Shown here: one piece after another, positions 1-12,348 of the stretch
Layout: each line of letters starts with the position of its first letter
How positions within the stretch are numbered: position 1 is the stretch's first letter
NCBI RefSeq assembly: GCF_964340395.1
Contig: NC_135558.1
Location: 565,001-610,000, forward strand
Reading direction: 5' to 3'
DNA from: Glandiceps talaboti
Lineage: Eukaryota; Hemichordata; Enteropneusta; Spengelidae
DNA: 45,000 nt
Position numbers and translations under genes: made by a program
Notes under the pieces: model-generated
Database searches by the model: none
The model's input: the letters and a program-made list of their open reading frames with translations, nothing else
What the model was told of the DNA's origin: nothing

Positions 1-2561
1 CTAAGCCTGTGAAGTAGAACTATATATCAAGTTTGATGAAGGTGTGAATAATATGTTAGCGTCAAACATTTGATGTACTTCATTCAATTGGGTCTTTGCT
101 CAAACTCGTGAGAGTTTTGCTGCTAGATGTATAATGAATGGAAAGGGAAATTTGATATATACTGCGAAAATAATGACCGAACAGGAGCGCGGTTATCACT
201 TACGGCAGTGTGCAAATTTCATCTTCTGGGTATATGGGTGGAGGGGGGGGGGTATACCCCTCTTAGATCACCATTTACCAGGAAGTAAAAGCTCTAATTC
301 CAAGTATCTCCAGGTATCAATTTACGTTCACCGATATTAATGTAATTCAATATGCACCAGTAAAGCTTGTGTAAATTCACCAATGTCAAACATACTATTT
401 TGTCAGCATATGGGTTGGAATGTAGACCAGAAACGTGTACACTTGAGTTAACATTAGGGACCGGTCAGTTTCGGATCTATAGATTTTTCCACAGGGCCGA
501 CGAAAAGTCACTGAACACGTTTTGCGTTTTAATGTTATACTGTAAGAAGACCTGATTTCTCTCTGGAATACGATTTTTTTTATAGAAGTGATTACAGATG
601 AGGCAAAGGCTTGAAGATGTACACGAAAATAGAAGTAAATTGTTACCATTTTAACTTTTTGCATACAACAAATGTTTAGGGTCAGGGGGCTTAAAGAAGG
701 GTCGGTCGGGTTACGCTATTTTTCATTTTGCCTTTAATATGTTAACACTGCAGTCGTTGGCAAAGGTTATCATAATTGGTAAACAAGACATTAACGAATT
801 GTGTGATCTGAAACAAAGTTAGCAGAATGCTTTGGATATTTGACAACCCAACACATTTATAATTATGCTATAAAACTCTCAGTAGTGGGTATTTTCTATA
901 TATAAAAGGAGGTTATGATACCTGGCTATCATCATAGCCCACGTCTGGCCCAAAAGCTACCTTTGAAGAGCGTTCCCGGTAACTAAACTATAAAATATTG
1001 TGTGTTTCTGGTAAAGAGAACCAGGTAGTACAGCGTTACAGTAATGTTATGAATATTCAAGTAGATTCAATGTCTGGTGTTGTATCTGTTAGATAGTTTG
1101 GCATATAGTGTTTACCTTTACTTGTTTACGTGCGTGTATTTCATACAGGTATCAAATATTTGTGGATACTATTCCTTGAACAATATACTACATACATACA
1201 TATCTTTTGGTTTTGAATTGTTGACCAACAATTACGCTCTCAAAAACACCATTCCGTAAGTATCAAACTTCAAGTTGTAAAATTGAAGAATATAACCAAT
1301 TTTGGTTATAATTGTATTGCTGCATATAAAAGAATCCTCAAAATGATTATTTCGAACTTCAACGTAAGGCGTCAGATTTCCATAGTAACTCCAAGACTCC
1401 AAGTAATTTGTCATAAATCAGCGATTTGAGATATAAACAAACTTATGCCATTTATGTTGATACATGGCAACTATTCAAACTGTTAAGAAACATATAGACT
1501 CCATGGATTTCTGTTTAGTTTTGTGACCATACTCTTGAACCAGAGCAGTTTTACAATCTCATCTACCTCGTCCGCAAAGAGAATAGGTGGTTTTATGTTT
1601 TTCAATGTCACCAATGTCTAATTCCAAACCCAACCCTTGCTGTGTATAAACAGTTGCGGTAGGTCAAACACAAGACGTTTCTAATGTTGTTAGTTTGGTA
1701 TGGTTTATACTGTATGCTTGTCACTTATGCACCAATTGTAGAAGAAAACCTTTTAATAAAAGTAAAATTTCAATTACACACTTTGGTCATTTTTTAATGC
1801 AGTTGTTTATTTCATAGCTAAGAATGAGATTACATACTACAAGCATATTAAGCATGCACAATTAAAGATGGTGAAAGTTTGTAGTTCGTTCGATCGCACC
1901 CCCACCCCCCCCGCACGACGAGGCGGCCAGGAGGAGAGCACCCGACGATGAGGATAGTTAACAGAGAATATGCTGTGGCAGTATCACACAGTGTCTATAA
2001 TCCAAGTTTAAAACAGCGAATGGATACCGGATATGACGTCCATTAGTCGCAGTCGGGAATTCCTGTAATATTATAACCATATTCGGCATAATTGCAGTGC
2101 GGAACTGTGGAGAAAACAGAAAACAAACAACTGACTAGTAGATAGTGTTGCCGATGTGAAGACTTGGAAGGGTTACACTGATTGGAAAATATATTTTACG
2201 CGATTATATTTCAATATGAACATATTGATGCAAACTCATCTTCAATTTCAGTTGACTTCTTCAGCCCTATGCCGTAGACTGCAGCCAAAGTGTCAATATT
2301 ACGAAATCATCATCGAAAGAGTTGTTATTTTCAGAATTTCTTCTGATACAAGAATAATCCATGCTGGAAACTTGTCGTACCTATTCTCGTACTGAAAATA
2401 TTCCTTCCCACTAAACAAGTATGAACTGCTTTTTGCGTGATGAACATACTCATTTTAGTCAGGGATCTCAGTAGTCAGAAAAGAACGAACAAATTACACA
2501 CAACTTCAGTTTTGGACCACAACGCCCTGGAAAGTTACCATTAGTACAAATTCAAACTTAC
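1..2561. other. No gene recognised; AT-rich spacer
   Basis: I see no exon with convincing splice sites and family resemblance. The minus-strand lectin gene that ends its last recognised exon at 2562 must continue into this stretch, because that exon ends with an open codon phase. Its terminal exon and polyadenylation site could not be placed. There is a short C-rich run near 1900-1912. All open frames here are short and have no recognisable motif. Confidence 0.5.
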
Positions 2562-3923
2562 TGCGATCCTCACAGACAGCGCCTTTTGGACGAAAGTCGC
2601 AATATTCGTCATCCCATTTTCCATTGCGACTTCCTCGGAACCTATTTCGAAGAACAAGTTGCCATCATCAGTTGCATGTCATAGTGTTGTAATTACACAT
2701 ATCGTGTAATGCAGGTACTGGCAGTGGAGCCATTTATAGAGATACATATTACTATCATTTGAATTGTTTAGGAAGACAGTTTTCTACAGCTCTGCCAGGC
2801 AACTGTTATGTTTCTCTTCAATGTTCAAACAAAGACGTTACGTGTAGGGTCTATGGTTCAACCATAAAAGTCAACCCTCAATGCATTTCTTCCTGAGGCT
2901 AGTGTTTAATACTATGTGACAGATAAACGTCATTATCGTAACATAGGCTCTTGGCGGAATGGAGTGGTGTATTACTTTGTAATATCTGGTTTATGGCTTC
3001 ATTTTCTTTACATTTCAAACATGAGAGTAATATACGGAGAACCCCTCCCCTCTCGACTGACTGTCTGTTTTTCTACGATTGCCACTATAAAGATCTATAT
3101 ACAACATTACGATGCAAAATTTTAAACATGCTATCTGTCGGTGGGCCCTGTCCTCTATACCATCGGGTTAACTGTTATCGTCTTGGTTTGGCTAGGTATG
3201 TTACACTTTACTACGTGGGTATGCAGGATGTATAGTTTGATTCGGACACTACGGTTTACCACGCCATGCACTAACACTAATACAGATCAATACTGAACCC
3301 ATCAGGGGCAGCCCTCATTGGACTTTTTAGGAGACAAGTACAAACATTTCAGTATGATTAACATTATGTAAAATATCAGTAATAACATACTCACCACAAT
3401 TGACCACAGTCTTGTCCACCAGTTGCATTTTTCTTGGTGTTGTTGTTTGGTTCGTTTGGTGACCAAATGCTATAGGTAGTAGTGCACAGACCTTGGCGTA
3501 CTGTGCTTTCTAACCACACAAAGTCACCCTCTTTGGTTGTATCTTCAAAACCCATCCAAAAGCCGTAGTTTGAAATACAACTTGCAGCGGTGTAGTTATT
3601 AACCGTGATGAAGTTTATGACTGCGTCGTGTTGCTGTTCACTCTCCAATCTTACTAGACCGTCGTAATTAGCATAGCAAAAATCCCTTGCCTTATCGTAG
3701 TAAGCATGGTTGGCACTGGACTGCTCGCAATAGAAGTAGTAGATCCTACAGTCGCAACCCGGAGAGAGTGCTAATTTACACGATCCTAGCACAAGATGAA
3801 ACATACAAGTACAATTTAACGTTGTTTTGAAATACAACTTGGAATCAAAATACACGTAATGGCACCACAGAAATCAAACACTATCAACAAAATAAGACAT
3901 CCTGCCATTACAGTATGTTTCAT
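2562..3923 (-). CDS. C-type lectin-domain protein, EPN (mannose-type) motif, 3' end not placed
   Basis: Two exons are firm: 3395-3785 and 2562-2641. The first ends with codon bases TG before gtgagt. The second starts with G after an AG acceptor, so the join makes the Trp of QDCGQLW and keeps the frame. Together they give a nearly whole C-type lectin domain: paired cysteines at the start, FWMGF (the WIGL position), FVW, WSPNEPNN with the EPN triplet, QDC, GKWDDEYC and AVCE. EPN in this family usually goes with calcium-dependent mannose or GlcNAc binding; the usual WND is WDD here. A probable first exon, 3866-3923, starts MKHTVMAGCLILLIVFDFC and looks like a signal peptide. A donor at 3865/3864 would join in frame, but a second donor a little further on (after CILIP) would also fit. 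The last exon ends in phase 1 at gtaagt (2561-2556), so at least one more exon follows. Likely secreted; immune or adhesion role is inference. Confidence 0.85.
3291..3355 (+). repeat. Partial SINE copy (core to 3' part) inside the lectin intron
   Basis: The stretch beginning ACTGAACCCATC and running through GCCCTCATTGGACTT to GACAAG matches, with scattered mismatches, the middle of the SINE at 20863-21153 when that element is read on the minus strand. It has no tRNA-like head and lies in the intron between the two firm lectin exons, antisense to the gene. Confidence 0.6.
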
Positions 3924-4494
3924 ATTACCGTTCACTGACTCCAAGTCTATTTGTTTAGCCTGTGTACTACGCTGCCCAGATACATCTTTATACCTCCTAA
4001 CCCTCTGTTCTCCGCTTGTAATGATTACATTGTCAAATTTAAGACTGATAATTTCGAATTGAAAATTTCCACCCAATAGCCTGATCGATGACAGTGTGCA
4101 GTCCCTTCAACCATTAAAACATCCAAAAGACGAGCGGAGAATGCGAGGACTAGGATGTATCTCGACAGCACAGTAAACAGGCTACTGTTTAATACAACCA
4201 CATAGAAAACCATAAACTACAGAGTGAATACAGTTTCTTGCGACATGCGTTAAACGATAGACAGCTGAGACTCCACAGTAAAACTTTATTTAAATTATAG
4301 TGACAAAATATGAAAATAATATCAGAAATCCGGAAAAGCATTAAAAAAATTACTTATTACTCCTGACCCTTGTGATTTTGAACGTATGTTATTTTAATTT
4401 ATGTCTAAATGAAATGAACTAATGTGCCATCACACAAACATTAAATACAGACGTCAAAACATTAGAGAGGGGGGAGAGAGAGAGACACACACAT

Positions 4495-4600
<106 letters not shown>

Positions 4601-4659
4601 GTTACTATGTTGGAAGTTTGACAACCTATTTGCATTCAGGGTTTTTCAGATGCAGCATT

Positions 4660-4756
4660 TGTTGTTGATAATCGCACATGCAAAGAAACGACTCCAGTAA
4701 GATATTCTTTTAGCCAAGAAAACTTTACATACCTTGTAATGCCTTTCGGTTTATAA
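4660..4756 (+). pseudogene. Possible remnant of a Ty3/gypsy-type reverse transcriptase
   Basis: One frame reads through to NFTYLVMPFGL and then stops with TAA at 4754-4756. The heptapeptide LVMPFGL, with an aromatic residue two before it, is the well-known block just before the NAP motif of Ty3/gypsy reverse transcriptases. Nothing recognisable follows, and the upstream residues fit only loosely, so this is at best a short decayed scrap. Chance similarity cannot be excluded. An AATAAA overlaps the stop region. Confidence 0.25.
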
Positions 4757-7502
4757 ATAAAGAGAAGAAAACTTTAATGAATGGTTGCAATGTGTATTCA
4801 TCTAATGATATACATGTAAGACGTATTTAATAGTAAGGTTACTTAAAGAGGAATAAAGGTAAGGATGATATTCATCTTAGCTACATTGCTTATGGATTCA
4901 GAAAAGTTATTGTTAGCAATCACGGACCTGCATCGTCAGACATCTCGAAAACAAAGTTATTATGAAGAATTGGTAAACCTGGATAATATAGGAGAGGCGT
5001 ACTGTACATGGGAGTGGGGCATCATGGGAAGAGTATATATAAGAAAGGAAAGACTATCTATTTTGGGGTCTCCTAAGCACAAGAAATGAGAGCTAGCTAA
5101 GATGGAATACGGTCTTGGGCTAAATTTCACATTAAGTTTGCCAACGGTTACTGCCGACTATTGCTTAGGGGGTCCATGCATTCTGTTTGTCATCGCAACA
5201 CCTTAAAAATGATGGGTCAGTCGATTGATGGGTCGATCAGTCAGTCGGTTAAAAATACAAAAAATGATTTTATAACAAATAAGTGTATGGGTATATGTTG
5301 GTGATACTTTCAATTCATAATCTTATTTTAACAGCCTGAATGACTTAGAAATGACAATTTCAGTAAGAAGGAAACTTTGAATCATTTGTTTTATTAAAAT
5401 TTCCAAATTTCAGCAATAAACAATATATTTCGTTGCAATCTATAAATCAGTGACGTGTTTTTATCTAATCCTGCCGTAGAGGGCGTCAATGTCGAAGAAA
5501 CGTAGCGTCCGGGGTCGGCATGTAGGGTCGGTTGGGTGATGAAAAACAAAGACCGCCCTTACGTACTGTTAGGAACTTGTAACTTATATTTTGTTTCATT
5601 CAGATGTATTTTGTCGATTTTTTAAAAAGCGTTTTGAATTCAAAGTCGATTTGTCCTAACAGTAATGCGAAGTGTGAAGAGAATTCTAAACAAGTGGTAT
5701 AAATTGAAATATTTATGTTGTAACCATAACTAATCTACCTACCCCATCAAAAGTTGAGAAGACACAGTTAAACGACAAGCCGCACAAAAACAGAATTATC
5801 TTTATATCCATGGTAACCGTTATGGTATAGTACTCTTCTGCAATGAATGAAAAATATTCCGGTGACGTTTACTACCAAACCAGAGTGACTATAGAGTTTT
5901 AATTAGGCTGCGCGATGTGTTTTACATCTCACAACTATTTTCGTTACAAATTACTCAAAAAACCACAGGCACTGAGCATTCATGTTTGCGAAGTTTTGAT
6001 TCGTCTACTATGGGCACTGGCGTAATTAATGGTGGTTGTAATGATGCTGTCGCAGTGAACAGTCTTTATTGTGTATATCTAAGTTGTACAATAGATGATA
6101 TCGTGCCACTTGTAACAACGTCTTCGTATCATGAAACGTACATTCGTCGAAGTGTTGGAAACAAAAACCGTTTTTTTTTGCAATGGTATTTCCAAGAATG
6201 AACACAAAGGGAGTTTTGTAAAGTTTGGTGAATTTTGTCGGGAAGGCACATATAAACAACCGTAGAAAGGGGACAGTGAAGAACTTATTAAATAGGATAC
6301 CAGACTGTAGAGATTTGGATAAAAGTGCGATAAAAACGAGATGATCAGAAGCAAAAGCAGGTATACTCACGTTATTTAGCTTTCCGTGTCTGTCTTCAAC
6401 TGGAGGATACTGCCTAGTTAGTGGAAAGCTTGGCAATATATTTAGTTTTAGGTATCAGGGGGTTCCACTCTTCAATTTCTAGCAGGCTTCATTCATGAGA
6501 TTGTTAATGTGCAAAATATTGCAAAAATATACTGGAAATATTGTCAATTACATTACAAAAAAAGCATCCCCGGTTTGAATGACTCACTTCGGGTTGTTTT
6601 AATGAAATATCGACAAGGGGTAACTCACAGTATGGTCTTTGCATAAGTGGACGGTTTGAATTGACTACTCTCACTTTTTATCGACGACTAATTACACAAT
6701 GTGACAACTTTAAGAGGTGTTATCAGAGATATGCTGATGGCAGAAAACATTTTTTCTGTCATTTTCTCAAAAAAGTCTTTGTAATGATACGGGATGACAG
6801 CATATTGACAACGATCTTTGATCTCTGTAAAATGTCCCTAGTGAGCTATGTTTTAATGGAAAAAAATACAGATATGGACGGTGTTGAAATTTCGTTGACA
6901 GCTCATTATATCACGTTTTCTTTTGATTATTCTAGTTTCGTATTATATTAAACATGTCGAATAACGAAAATAAATTTTTTATTTGTTTTAATTATAAGTT
7001 GTACAATTAATTGCATATAGAGCGATGTGTTGTTTTTTTCACAGTACACAGTGTACAGTGACAATCTGTAATTGAAGCTATGGTTTTGTTTAGCACAAAC
7101 AAATAGAGTAAAGCAAATACTATCACAAAATTTAAGTTGAGATGTGTTCAAAACTTTGGACTGACAAAAATAACTGTGAAACCATACCAACGTCTGTTTT
7201 TTATTGCATTTAAAGTTGCCATAGCAACAACTGTCACGTTTTAAAAAAATACATGTATGAATGTATGACTCACCGTACTTATAAGATCATACACCATGAA
7301 CAGTATTGAATCACTTTTTGGTGCATTTATGACTTACCATACTTGTAATATCATACGTGTATGTATTTGTGCAGCTGGTACAATAAATATGGTACAATAA
7401 ATCCAATCAAACTGGTTTTCGGTCCGCACCTAAAAATCAGCACTCTCATTGCGATCATGATTTCAATCTGTTTCAGTATTACTTCTGGATTTTATGTAAT
7501 TG

Positions 7503-7800
7503 ATATATAGGAAAGTGTCTAATCATTTTAATGGATATATAGGAAAGTGTCTAATTATTTCAGTGGATATATAGGACAGTGTCTAATTATTTCAGTGGAT
7601 ATATAGGAAAGTGTCTAATTATTTCAGTGGATATATAGGAAAGTGTCTAATTATTTCAGTGGATATATAGGAAAGTGTCTAATTATTTCAGTGGATATAT
7701 AGGACAGTGTCTAATTATTTCAGTGGATATATAGGACAATGTCTAATTATTTCAGTGGATATATAGGAAAGTGTCTAATTATTTCAGTGGCTATATTGGT
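7503..7800. repeat. 32-bp minisatellite, about 9 copies
   Basis: Tandem units beginning GATATATAGGAAAGTGTCTA and ending ATTATTTCAGTG. The first unit (ATCATTTTAATG) and the last (CTATATTGGTGG) are diverged, while the inner units differ at one base (AAAG versus ACAG or ACAA). Confidence 0.95.
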
Positions 7801-9316
7801 GGTTGTCTGATTGAACGAATGCTACTAACCCTAGTTATAGCTAATGCAGCCGACCCATGTGAATGTGTTCAAACGTTTATAACAAAAACTAATTTTTCAT
7901 ACAACGTTTTGTTGCCTATAGGAATAAATGCCCCCTCCGTTACAATATTATCAACTGTCAAGCACTCCTGTCGTCAAAACTTACAACAACTGTCAAAATG
8001 TTCAGAAATGGAATCTGTCATCAAATGTTGCGCCAAAATATTACAAAACAAAAAGAAAACTTCAGTACACATATTTCTCACCAAGGTAGTAAGCTCAATT
8101 TAAAAAAGCTTCAAGTGAGAAATATTAAAAATATGTTTTTTTGAGCAAAACACAAAGAGATGACACAAAATGTCAAAATATATTAATCAAAACCACACAA
8201 CGACTACATAAAACATATGTAATACATGGTGTATTAGTGTTGAAGTATTGATTAGAATACATATTAAAATCAACTAAAATGAATCTTAAACTAAACAGAA
8301 GGCATCCACCATTCAAACACGATTATTCAGATCAATCAGTAACTCTTTTTGACACACAGGAAGCAGAAAACGTGTTGCTAACAGATGTTAACGGTATTTG
8401 AGTACCAAAGGCTCACTCTACAAACTTTGTGAAGACACAGTCCAATTATTTCTGGGATGTGTCACTTTAACGTACGTTACGATCAGCAACCGTTGAAATC
8501 AACTCCTTTAGGCAAGTATAGTTTCTAATACAAAATTCCCATCACACTTTCCAAATGTGCTGAAAATATCACTTGGGATATGATAAGAAAATGGCGGGAA
8601 GGGGTTGAGTGACCCTTTCACGATACTTGCACTCACACGGAGTAACATTGCAGTGCCCAGAAAACTATCATATTAAATTCCTTTTGTATATAAGGCAGGA
8701 ACACCAGTAGATCTCATATATCCCACAGTTCTCTCTGAATTGTATCCTCACACATTAGCTCTGTGAAATCAGACAAATTACAGCAATGTATTTGGAAAGT
8801 TATTATCAGGCAAATACTTTATTAATAATTTGAATTACTTTCTGTACGTCAGATCACAGACACTATAGCCCTATGGTGGTCTGAGGTGAGATCTAATACT
8901 GTTCTTGCTATACATGTAAAGGAATTGGCAGTTTCTCAAGCTTTAAAAAACGACCCATGTATTGTTATCGTACGATACATCCCATAATATAGGGTTATGT
9001 TCTTAGTCTCAGACCAATCAAATTATCACTTTAAAGCTGTATTAACGTAACTGGAGTATTATGGGGTTTTTTCTCGATTAGACATTCTGCAATACATTCA
9101 CTGAAAATGGTTAAAATACCAATAATTGGATATTGTACAAGGTGATTATAGGTTGATTTTATCCATAGGTAAGACCAGGCAATTGATCTGGTGGTTTTTG
9201 ACTTTGTCATTTACATAATTAGTTATTTTATTCACTGTCTTCTTTAAATATAGATACACAAAACATAAGGCAATGGTACAGCTAACATCAGTTTGACACA
9301 TTACAATATAAAAACT

Positions 9317-9318
<2 letters not shown>

Positions 9319-9349
<31 letters not shown>
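9319..9349. repeat. (AC)n microsatellite
   Basis: About 15 CA dinucleotides in an AT-rich spacer. Confidence 0.95.
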
Positions 9350-9350
<1 letters not shown>

Positions 9351-12272
9351 TATTTCACCATGGCTATAGCACTACTGAAGCTCAGTTCAGTTGTCCTAAA
9401 AACTTACAAACGAACAAAATTTGAAACTATGAGGTCTTTATTGAATATAAATGAAGAAATACAAATTTTACATAATTGGAAGCCCAATATTTAGTTTTCA
9501 TGATTGTAATTATATATATACCGATGTGTAAATATTTCAATGTATGTGAAAAACTATTCAAACATGTATGTACATGTATTTTGAATCAGTAAGAATGAGT
9601 ATTACATTATTAGCTGTTAGTAAAAGTCACAGGTCAATATTTCCTCCTTTCATTCAGACTCTGCACAAATTTGTACCCATGCAATCCCCCACACTGTCAA
9701 ATAGTATATCTACTGTCCAAATATTTATGTCCAAATAAAAGTTCCACTGTGAAACGAAAATTCAAGAATGAAGCTGTTTTAGTGTTTTTTTACTACAGCA
9801 CTGAATTCTTTGAAATACCAACATCCTATTTTTAGGGTGTATGTACATGAACATACTAGAAAACAAGTCTTTATAGATACTTTTTTTATCTTTTGTTCTC
9901 AACTTGTTTTTAGATGCCATTAATTAAATTCTTTGTTTGCCATCCGTGTGCAGGTAGTTTGTAATTGTTGGTAGATTTAGAAAAAACAAACATACTTCGT
10001 TTTGCTCAAAATTTCCACGTATTCCATATTATTGAAAATGAAAAGACTGTTCAAATATTCGCAGAATAAGTACACAAATCTCTAAATAGCAATCAAACTT
10101 TTGACTTTTACATTTCACCAGTGTAGCAGATTTAGGTACACACAGAATATGAATCAACAGAAAAGTGAATTTTATATGACAGAATAGCATTGTGTTATTT
10201 TCTGTGTTTGTTTTTTCCCCCGTCTGCCTGGTAGGTTTTGGGGAAATTCAAGGATGACAAACAAAGCACTTAATTGATGAAGCCTTATTACAAGTTCAAT
10301 GCAAAAGGACATATATGAAAAGAAAAACTTCCCAGTTTACAAAAAATATCAGAAAAAACAGAAACAAACCAATACTGAAAGGTACAGTTGAAAAGTATAC
10401 CATTGTCATGACATGTTTGCAATACATTGTTTCTTGATTTGCTGTACAGCTCTTATGTTTAATGATGGGAGTACCCTTTCAATTTTACAATCAAAAAGTT
10501 TTCTTTGCAATAATTAATAAAATGTTTAATAGTAAAGACAGAGAAGGGTCCCTAAAAAAATATGTGTGGCTATAAAGTTCTAGTTTTTCTAGTGGGTTAC
10601 CCCACAGAGACCGTTTGTTTATGGCAAGGTGGTGGAACAGAAATGGGAAATCAGGCAAACTGTTTGTCATGCATTGCACCATAATTGTATTAGGTAAAGT
10701 GATTGAGATACATGTAGTTAAGGTACATTGCATCCCACTTACCCCTGGAGAGCTCAAACAGATTTACTTTCATACTTGTTTTGTGGAATTTCTCAAGGAT
10801 TAGGGTCACACCTATATTGCAATGGGTCAATATTATGTGTTTTCCACGAACCTGTTTTTTTCTCTTCAAAACTACTGGATTTGAGTTTTTGTTTTTCTTG
10901 CACTGTGCCTGTACAACAACAATTGATTGTTGTTAATACATCTATATTTAGTAACTGGCAAACAATGAGCTATTATGCTGGGTTATTGTCAGACGAGTCC
11001 ACCAGTTTTTACATGTTGTATATTTGCATTTTGTTTATCTGTACAACTGTGCCAGTGCTGAAACCTGTTATTCAAGTTTCAACCCTCAATATTTCTCTAT
11101 CATATTTCTGTATCAAAAAAAGTGTACCAATATGGCTGTTTTTGAAGGAGGCATTATGTGTATAAATTTACACATACAAGCTTACACTCATCCACAGATA
11201 TAATCCGCTGATCATACTGCCACCTATAGGTCAACTGTAACTATGAAATTAAGATCTTTATTCCACACAAATTAAGCTTATGTTAAGGAGCTTTATTTTA
11301 AATCCCTAGTATGGTTATTAATGAGATGCCTATAAACGACATAAAGTGGGTTTGACTTTCTGCTTTGCCTTAGCTCTTTATTATAACATTTGTAATCCTG
11401 AAACAATACAAATTGGGTGAACTTAAGGAGCCTGGCTCCTACTCCCTAGCTTATTGGAAATATATGAGTGTGTGTTGGGTCACAGTACATGTGCAGTCTA
11501 TCTGTCAGACAATAAATTCTTGACATTCAAAGTGAAACTTAACTTTTATACAGCAAATTATCTTAGCTTGATAAACATATGATTTATCTACATGTGTCTA
11601 CCCTTAAAAGATAAAGTACAAAAATAATCCTGACAACACACATGAATAACTACTAGCTGAACTATGAACACAATCCACATGACTAACATACTGGCTAGAC
11701 TATGAACACAGGGTAAGTTTTCAATAGTATAAATCACACCTCTACTGGACGTCGTTGGCCATCATATCTTTCCTGCACAATAGCACCACTTGCTTGCATT
11801 TGAATCAAAACATTTGAAAAGCTTTGCTTTTCTTTACAGGAACAACTTAAGTGTACACAGGTGAATACATGCAAGCTGTGGAATCTGTACAATTGTTGTC
11901 ACATACCTTAATGAGAAGTTTTCAAAGTCATAAATTTCCCATCAAATTATTACCTTTGGATAGACTAGATTATTCTCTCTAACCAGTAACATTTTCAGAA
12001 ACTGAAGTATTACTCTAAAATTAAAAGAAATCTAACAAAATTTTCATCCACAAAATAAATGCAATTAAAAACAATCACATGATACCCAACATCATCTATG
12101 ATTGGTCAATAAAATGGAAGTTAAAACACACTAAACACTGTCCTATATGAAAATAAGAACTTGGCTAAATCCCTACAAATGTAGACAAAAATTTGTTATT
12201 TTCATAATTTTTCAAAAATAATTTTGAACAGTTAAAACTTGCATATCAAGACTGTCAAATGTTACATAGTTT

Positions 12273-12278
12273 TTTAAT
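12273..12278 (-). terminator. Candidate polyadenylation signal of uricase (ATTAAA)
   Basis: TTTAAT on the plus strand reads ATTAAA on the minus strand, about 70 bases beyond the uricase stop codon. The position suits a short 3' UTR, but the hexamer is common in this AT-rich DNA. Confidence 0.35.
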
Positions 12279-12348
12279 CCTCCTACAAACTATCATTTTT
12301 GCCCTCCATCTATGTTTCCCTCCATCTTTGTTTCCCTGCATCTTTGTT

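Noticed and set aside
6026-6436. 136-aa minus-strand frame whose start (PSFPLTRQYPPVEDRHGKLN) precedes a gtgagt donor at about 6375
   Set aside because: The donor is good, but no acceptor, family motif or partner exon was found, so it is not called as an exon.
7771-8103. 110-aa plus-strand frame after the 32-bp minisatellite
   Set aside because: Its start lies within the repeat, and the rest shows no motif or splice context.
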